Part shown: piece by piece, positions 6,222 to 6,959 of the stretch
How positions within the stretch are numbered: position 1 is the stretch's first letter
Layout of the letters: each line of letters opens with the position of its first letter
Source: Candidatus Bipolaricaulota bacterium
Lineage (GTDB): Bacteria > Bipolaricaulota > Bipolaricaulia > UBA7950 > UBA9294
Direction of reading: 5' to 3'
Length of the DNA: 6,959 nt
Assembly: GCA_030612565.1 (NCBI GenBank)
Contig: JAUWNQ010000024.1
Location: 1-6,959, forward strand
Program-made: the position numbers and the translations under genes
The notes under the pieces: generated by a model
Told to the model about the DNA's origin: nothing
Databases searched by the model: none
The model's input: only the letters and a program-made list of their open reading frames with translations

Positions 6222-6240
6222 TCACAAACGCTCGATTACG

Positions 6241-6354
6241 ATGAAGGTTCGAAGTTCTGTAAAGAAGATGTGTGCTAAGTGTAAGGTGATTCGCCGCAAT
6301 GGCCGGGTGATGATCATCTGCAAGAATCCCAAGCACAAGCAGCGACAAGGCTAG
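6241..6354 (+). CDS. rpmJ: Large-subunit ribosomal protein L36 (bL36), zinc-binding form
   Basis: A 37-residue protein, the canonical L36 length. The translation opens [16 protein letters not shown] (1-16) and ends NPKHKQRQG (29-37). The zinc ligands are complete: C11-x2-C14, C27 and H32 in the family spacing. L36 sits in 23S rRNA near domains II, V and VI and stabilises the late-folding core of the 50S. It lies between infA and rpsM, as in Bacillus and many other bacteria. The 19-nt gap upstream (6222-6240), the largest in the window, holds no recognisable Shine-Dalgarno sequence, so translation may depend on ribosomes finishing infA or on a leaderless-like or AT-rich context. The start is fixed by the conserved MKVR N-terminus. 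Confidence 0.97.
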   Translation: MKVRSSVKKMCAKCKVIRRNGRVMIICKNPKHKQRQG

Positions 6355-6365
6355 GGGGGAGTACT

Positions 6366-6731
6366 ATGGCACGGATATCCGGGGTCAATCTACCCAATGA
6401 CAAGAGAGTAGAGATAGGATTGACCTATATCTTCGGCATCGGTCAAACGCGGGCGGTGGAGATTATCGAGAAGACGGGGATCTCCCCGGACATACGCGGG
6501 AAGGACCTGACAGAGCAAGAGGTTGCTGCCCTGCGGCACGAGGTGGAGCAGTTCGAGGTAGAGGGAGATCTGCGTCGTCGGGTCTTTTCGAACATTCAAC
6601 GGTTGAAGGATATCAATGCCTATCGCGGGGTTCGCCATAAGAGGCGGCTTCCGGTTCGTGGGCAACGGACGCGATCAAACGCGCGCACATGGAAGGGATC
6701 CCGACCGGCTAAAGCAGGGAAGAAGAGGTAA
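6366..6731 (+). CDS. rpsM: Small-subunit ribosomal protein S13 (uS13)
   Basis: A 121-residue protein of normal length (118-126). S13 sits in the 30S head, makes inter-subunit bridges with L5 and 23S rRNA helix 38, and its C-terminal tail approaches P-site tRNA. It begins '[20 protein letters not shown]' (1-20), then has the helix-turn-helix-like '[10 protein letters not shown]' (21-30), a helical hairpin region (50-80), and '[20 protein letters not shown]' (83-102). The signature's usual [13 protein letters not shown] has Arg in place of Gly at 94. The tail [19 protein letters not shown] (103-121) is basic as expected, with Trp109 where Arg is common. The ribosome binding site is the G-run at 6353-6361, overlapping the rpmJ stop. 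Confidence 0.97.
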   Translation: MARISGVNLPNDKRVEIGLTYIFGIGQTRAVEIIEKTGISPDIRGKDLTEQEVAALRHEVEQFEVEGDLRRRVFSNIQRLKDINAYRGVRHKRRLPVRGQRTRSNARTWKGSRPAKAGKKR

Positions 6732-6733
6732 AG

Positions 6734-6959
6734 ATGGCGAAGAATGTTAAGCTAGAGCGAGCGCGGATTCACATCCATGCCACCTATAACAACACCATCA
6801 TCACGGTGACGGACATGAACGATAATCCGATCACCTGGAAGAGCCCGGGTGTTGTGGGGTACAAGGGATCGCGGAAGGGAACTCCTTATGCCGCCCAGAT
6901 CGCGGCCGAGGCTCTCGTGCGTGAGCTTAAGGACTATGGGATTCGATCGGTCAGGGTGT
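6734..6959 (+). CDS. rpsK: Small-subunit ribosomal protein S11 (uS11), 3' end missing
   Basis: The first 75 codons of S11, cut by the window edge (family length about 120-130). S11 lies on the 30S platform, contacts the E-site mRNA region and partners S18 and S21. The core 'IHIHATYNNTIITVTD' (12-27), 'VVGYKGSRKGTPYAAQIAAE' (40-59) and 'VRELKDYGIRSVRV' (62-75) identify it. The loop usually written ISWSSAG is ITWKSPG (33-39), and RKSTPFA is RKGTPYA (48-54). The N-terminal basic tail is short (about 11 residues before IHIHA). The ATG lies 2 nt after the rpsM stop, with GAGG at 6725-6728 placed 5 nt upstream inside the end of rpsM, so the two are likely coupled. Confidence 0.97.
   Translation, partial: MAKNVKLERARIHIHATYNNTIITVTDMNDNPITWKSPGVVGYKGSRKGTPYAAQIAAEALVRELKDYGIRSVRV

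Noticed and set aside
6222..6240. Possible promoter or terminator between infA and rpmJ
   Set aside because: The gap is only 19 nt, with no inverted repeat, T-run or -10/-35-like pair.

Overview
The window is a stretch of a bacterial chromosome covering most of the spc and alpha ribosomal-protein operons, fused into one dense cluster on the + strand. Base composition is moderately GC-rich, with ATC favoured for Ile and GAT for Asp. The order is rplX (3' part), rplE, rpsN, rpsH, rplF, rplR, rpsE, rplO, secY, adk, map, infA, rpmJ, rpsM, rpsK (5' part). Placing adk-map-infA-rpmJ between secY and rpsM is the arrangement of Firmicutes, Thermotogae and many uncultured bacterial phyla, not that of E. 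coli. The zinc-binding (C+) forms of L24, S14, L36 and adenylate kinase, the lack of rpmD (L30) at its usual place, and several unusual substitutions suggest a deep-branching or poorly sampled bacterial lineage. I cannot name the phylum from sequence alone; Bipolaricaulota/Acetothermia-like or other candidate phyla are only a guess.

Layout: positions 2-3271 hold eight ribosomal-protein genes (L24, L5, S14, S8, L6, L18, S5, L15). Positions 3274-5959 hold SecY (membrane export channel), adenylate kinase and methionine aminopeptidase. Positions 5952-6959 hold IF1, L36, S13 and the start of S11. The cluster would be expected to continue with rpsD, rpoA and rplQ downstream and to be preceded by rplN and the S10 operon upstream.

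No gap between genes exceeds 19 nt. Six junctions overlap (rplR/rpsE, rpsE/rplO, secY/adk, adk/map, map/infA, with rplX/rplE, rplO/secY and rpsM/rpsK almost touching at 1-2 nt), which indicates one polycistronic message with translational coupling. I see no internal promoter, terminator, RNA gene, mobile element, repeat array or CRISPR. The proteins work together in translation: small- and large-subunit assembly, initiation (IF1), removal of the N-terminal Met (Map), co-translational membrane insertion (SecY), and adenine-nucleotide balance (Adk).

I found no new system. The points most worth a second look are the N-terminally extended IF1, the missing rpmD with an 11-nt rpsE/rplO overlap, and lineage-specific changes in conserved motifs of S14, L15, S5, L6 and S11.
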